DNA of 64,000 nucleotides. Origin: Mariniblastus fucicola. Lineage in GTDB: Bacteria; Planctomycetota; Planctomycetia; Pirellulales; Pirellulaceae. Position 1 is the stretch's first letter; every line of letters starts with the position of its first letter. A program made the position numbers and the translations under genes. The stretch spans positions 3,286,001-3,350,000 of the forward strand of contig NZ_CP042912.1 in assembly GCF_008087665.1 (NCBI RefSeq). The letters are read 5' to 3'. The notes beneath the pieces are model-generated. The model made no database searches. It saw only the letters and a program-made list of their open reading frames with translations, and was not told the origin of the DNA. Positions 61,241 through 64,000 of this stretch are shown here, one piece after another.

Positions 61241-63418
61241 CTACAAACCGTGCGTTCGAGAGTTGTTTTCGCGGATGAACCGAATCAAATTGTTCGCCAG
61301 GTAGCCTCCCATGTTTTCTTCTCGGCCGCGGACAAACATTCGTCCGGTTTGCCCTGGAACTAACTGCTCGCGGTATTCTTCACTCAAGGAGATCTCAACC
61401 GACACGCGTGGCTGAGTCAGAACCATTGTATCTTCCTCGCCGCCAGAACCTTGCACCTGATTCCTCGAAACAACCGCCAACGGTCCTCCGGTTGACGCGG
61501 CGAATGCTTCATGTGGAAGGTCATCGCGAGCTCGGGGATTAACAAGGTTGATTTTTCCTTCAATCGTATCGTTCTGATGTCGCCCCCAAACGATCAAATC
61601 AACCATCGCTTCCGGATTGGACTCGACCCACTCGATGTCCGATTGACGGGTGAGCGCGATCGCCTGGATTTCGCCTGGTTTGCCGATCGAAAGAAGCTCG
61701 GTGCCCGGTTGGAAATATTTGCCTTCCATGGAATCAAGCTCGCGGGCGATCACCTTGCCAGCCTGAGGTGCAAAAATCCTCAAATCGGCAATGCTTGTCT
61801 CCAACTCTTTTCTTTGCTTAAGCATCGACTCAAGTGAATCCTGTTCAAGCTGAACTTCACTGATGCGATCCGCATTGAACAGCGCGTTGATACGGACTTT
61901 GGAAATCTGGATATCGATCAACAGAGAGTTAAGTTCATGTTCGAGCTCAGGATTCTCGAGTGTCACCAGCAAGTCACCTTCTTCGACAACATCACCATCG
62001 TCCACGTGGATCGTTCGGGCGAACCCGACAGCGTTGGTACGCACCACAGACAACGGTTCGTAGTCGATCACAATGGGAGCTGAAACCACCGACGGACTTG
62101 GACAAAACTGCAGGAAGCCTCCGACGAGTATAACCGTCACCGCAAGGGCGCTGGCAAACCAGACCCGATTTGGTTTGTCGGTGTCGGTTCCAAGCAACGT
62201 GTACTTACAGAGCTTGAAAAGGGGAACTCCCACCCACATGACGCATCCAATGAGTGCCACGATCAATCCGAAGCCGTCAATCAGGCTAGAAGCTGCCAGG
62301 GAAAGACCAATCGCAATCACAAAGAACCACATCATGGCACCGATGCCATACATCTTCACAGCAATTGCGCGGAATCCGACTTCCTTGAGCGTAGCCGGCT
62401 TACTCCCAAAGTACAGCCACTTGAAGACTCCTTTGAGCCACTGTCTTCCGTGCGTCGCGAGGTTGGGGATCTCAATGAAGTCGGCCAGCATGTAATAGCC
62501 ATCGAATTTCATCAACGGGTTGATATTGAACATCAAAGTAACCAGCGTTGCAGAGATGATCACATTGCCCGCATGATACTGTAGCGGTCCCGGGTTGCTA
62601 TAAACCCAGATGTAACATGCAATCCCGGCAAGAAATATTTCCGCCAACATGCCCGCGGCCGATGTCAGAATTCGCTTCCACTTGTTGTCGAAACGCCAGG
62701 ACGTTGTGACGTCCACATAGGGCATGGGAATCATTAACAGCATGAGGATGCCGCATGACTGAACCCGCCCTCCGAACCTCTTGCATACAAGAGAGTGCGC
62801 AAGTTCATGGATCAGCTTCAGGATCACCCACGTGACACCCAGCCAAACAAGATCGATTGCACTGAAGGAGTTGACGCGATTGGTCCAGAAATCCTGCCAA
62901 TTTCTGGCCAGCAAACCAAAACCCCACAGCACAACGAACAGCCACAGGGCGGCTCCCAAAGGAGAAATCAGAAAGTTGCAGTAACGCGAGATAGTCGTCA
63001 CGACCGGATCGGGATTGAAAAGCGGCATTCGCATCATCATTGGGTTGAGATACGAGACCATTTTTTGCTTCTGCATGTTGTCATGCTGTTCTTTACGTCT
63101 GGCAGACGAGTTGCCGGTTTCTGATTCTATCAAGCCGGATTCGATCGCCCATTTGCAAAGGGTGGCTGCTTCGTTTTCGTCGATGGCATGCTGTCGCAAC
63201 AGAGTCGCGGTCTTCATGAGCGCGGTGCTAACGGTCCGCCGTCCGTCAAGCATCGTCAGGAAGGTGTACTGGGCCAGGCCGACTCGAAAAAAGCGGCCTG
63301 TTACTTCGTCTTCGACAAGATATTCCGAGCCACCACCGCTTTGGCGCATAGTGAACCGAAGCGCATCCTTGAGTTTGAGGCGTGCCTGGCTGAATTCGAA
63401 TGTTTGATCGTTGAGCAT
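61241..63418 (-). CDS. Fusion of PqqD-like, M50 protease-like and HlyD-like parts
   Basis: 725 residues. The first 100 residues resemble a PqqD-like peptide-binding module (YLVEDEVTGRFFRVGLAQYTFLTMLDGRR). A membrane region follows with the M50-type zinc site LIHELAHSLVCKRFGG (near 204-219) and a second conserved block FNINPLMKFDGYYML. From about 430 a single helix precedes a barrel-sandwich HlyD/biotinyl-like module (TIHVDDGDVVEEGDLLVTLENPEL) and a coiled coil. In this organisation it may form part of a Type I-like export machine; the next - strand gene is a HlyD adaptor. The combination is known in planctomycetes but its cargo is not. Confidence 0.8.
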   Translation of the reverse strand: MLNDQTFEFSQARLKLKDALRFTMRQSGGGSEYLVEDEVTGRFFRVGLAQYTFLTMLDGRRTVSTALMKTATLLRQHAIDENEAATLCKWAIESGLIESETGNSSARRKEQHDNMQKQKMVSYLNPMMMRMPLFNPDPVVTTISRYCNFLISPLGAALWLFVVLWGFGLLARNWQDFWTNRVNSFSAIDLVWLGVTWVILKLIHELAHSLVCKRFGGRVQSCGILMLLMIPMPYVDVTTSWRFDNKWKRILTSAAGMLAEIFLAGIACYIWVYSNPGPLQYHAGNVIISATLVTLMFNINPLMKFDGYYMLADFIEIPNLATHGRQWLKGVFKWLYFGSKPATLKEVGFRAIAVKMYGIGAMMWFFVIAIGLSLAASSLIDGFGLIVALIGCVMWVGVPLFKLCKYTLLGTDTDKPNRVWFASALAVTVILVGGFLQFCPSPSVVSAPIVIDYEPLSVVRTNAVGFARTIHVDDGDVVEEGDLLVTLENPELEHELNSLLIDIQISKVRINALFNADRISEVQLEQDSLESMLKQRKELETSIADLRIFAPQAGKVIARELDSMEGKYFQPGTELLSIGKPGEIQAIALTRQSDIEWVESNPEAMVDLIVWGRHQNDTIEGKINLVNPRARDDLPHEAFAASTGGPLAVVSRNQVQGSGGEEDTMVLTQPRVSVEISLSEEYREQLVPGQTGRMFVRGREENMGGYLANNLIRFIRENNSRTHGL

Positions 63419-63515
63419 GGTTCAATTGGAATTCGAGGTCGGAGATCGGAATGGAAAAGAGAGAGTTAGCTTTTGCCAGAATTCCGATCTCGAATTCCGG
63501 CCTCCCAATCGATCC

Positions 63516-64000
63516 CTACCACCAGGTAAGGCGGCTTCTTACCCAGTTCATCGGCTTGTGAAACAAACTCCATCCGAGCGATCGTTCTTCGCAGTCAATT
63601 CGCGCAGAGCCTTTCATGCCGGGACGTAGTCGCTCGTCTTCGTTCGGAAATTCAATCTCGGCAATAAAAACATTGTCCGCGTCTCTGGTTTCGCTTCTTG
63701 GATGAATCTTTCTGATCTCGGCAGTTATCGGATCTTCCTCCTGACCGTCAATCCAGACTTTCACCGGGAAACCGACTCGGACCTGGGCGATTTCGTCATC
63801 TGGAATCGCGATTTCGACCCGGACAGGTTTTGTGGGGCCGATTTCAAACAGCACTTTTCCTGTCTCAACCGAAGCAGCTTCCGCACGTTCCAGCGAGCCA
63901 CTGAGAACAACGCCGTCAATCGGACTCCGGATTTGGAGATTCTCTCGCTTGTACTTGAGAATCGCTTCTTCCGATGTCAGACGTTGCCTTTCAAGTTGAC
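63516..64000 (-). CDS. HlyD-family efflux adaptor (cut by window end)
   Basis: 161 residues are visible, lacking the N-terminus. NLQIRSPIDGVVLSGSLERAEAAS is the start of the second barrel-sandwich half; VRVGFPVKVWIDGQEEDP and LRPGMKGSARIDCEER are the classic HlyD/RND-adaptor C-terminal blocks. The adaptor links inner-membrane exporters to the outer membrane. The PqqD/M50/HlyD gene follows on the same strand after 97 bases, so they are probably one operon. Confidence 0.85.
   Translation of the reverse strand, partial: QLERQRLTSEEAILKYKRENLQIRSPIDGVVLSGSLERAEAASVETGKVLFEIGPTKPVRVEIAIPDDEIAQVRVGFPVKVWIDGQEEDPITAEIRKIHPRSETRDADNVFIAEIEFPNEDERLRPGMKGSARIDCEERSLGWSLFHKPMNWVRSRLTWW

Overview
The window looks like a chromosomal segment of a planctomycete, most likely a marine or brackish member of the Pirellulaceae (Rhodopirellula / Blastopirellula / Mariniblastus type). 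The pointers are three secreted sulfatases with the C-x-[AP]-x-R formylglycine motif, two exported proteins that open with the planctomycetal EPRNLLA (LEPR-XLL) signature, a PEP-CTERM protein, MJ0042-type zinc-finger membrane proteins, a DUF1571 protein, and a DUF3352-like lipid-free exported protein. No organism name can be proven from the sequence alone.

Layout. (1) 1-3250: accessory DNA that reads as part of a chromosomal integron cassette array. Long attC-like sites (inverted GGATAAC/GTTATCC ends, extrahelical G, about 140 bp) separate short orphan ORFs, all on the + strand and several broken by stops or frameshifts. No integrase is in the window. (2) 3.5-18.6 kb: PPK2-family polyphosphate kinase, a membrane Ser/Thr kinase with an extracytoplasmic sensor region, a sulfatase, an M42 aminopeptidase, a VWA protein, and a 1536-residue beta-helix/dockerin surface protein. 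(3) 18.7-24.2 kb: a thioesterase, then a tight + strand run (ACT protein, zinc-finger membrane protein, HD phosphohydrolase, GDSL hydrolase, SurE, MogA) with overlapping start/stop codons. (4) 24.2-33.5 kb: PolX, cysteine desulfurase, a KAS III/OleA-like enzyme, diguanylate cyclase, an ABC exporter pair, and the tRNA 2-selenouridine synthase MnmH. (5) 34.9-39.6 kb: groES-groEL, a PEP-CTERM protein, and a thioredoxin/PDZ protein whose redox motif contains an in-frame TGA, read here as selenocysteine. (6) 39.8-54.9 kb: sodium/solute symporter, sulfatase, several exported proteins of unknown function, FtsK with unusual acidic segments, a matrixin-like protease, dodecin, DUF1571 protein, lipoprotein. 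(7) 55-64 kb: flippase, two coiled-coil membrane proteins running into a sulfatase, an IS-like transposase relic, and a PqqD/M50/HlyD fusion with its HlyD-family partner, cut by the window end.

The two strongest points are the cassette array and the selenium link. MnmH at 32.4-33.5 kb needs selenophosphate, so the cell should make it. Five kb away a secreted Trx/PDZ protein carries TGA exactly where a redox Cys is expected (C-x-x-U-x-x-C), followed at a suitable distance by a 6-bp hairpin with an AGGUU loop that resembles a bacterial SECIS. Standard gene calling would split this gene in two.

Most other genes are ordinary planctomycete housekeeping or surface functions: polysaccharide sulfate removal, envelope transport, protein folding, cell division, and many exported proteins without known roles. 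No tRNA, rRNA or CRISPR array was seen.
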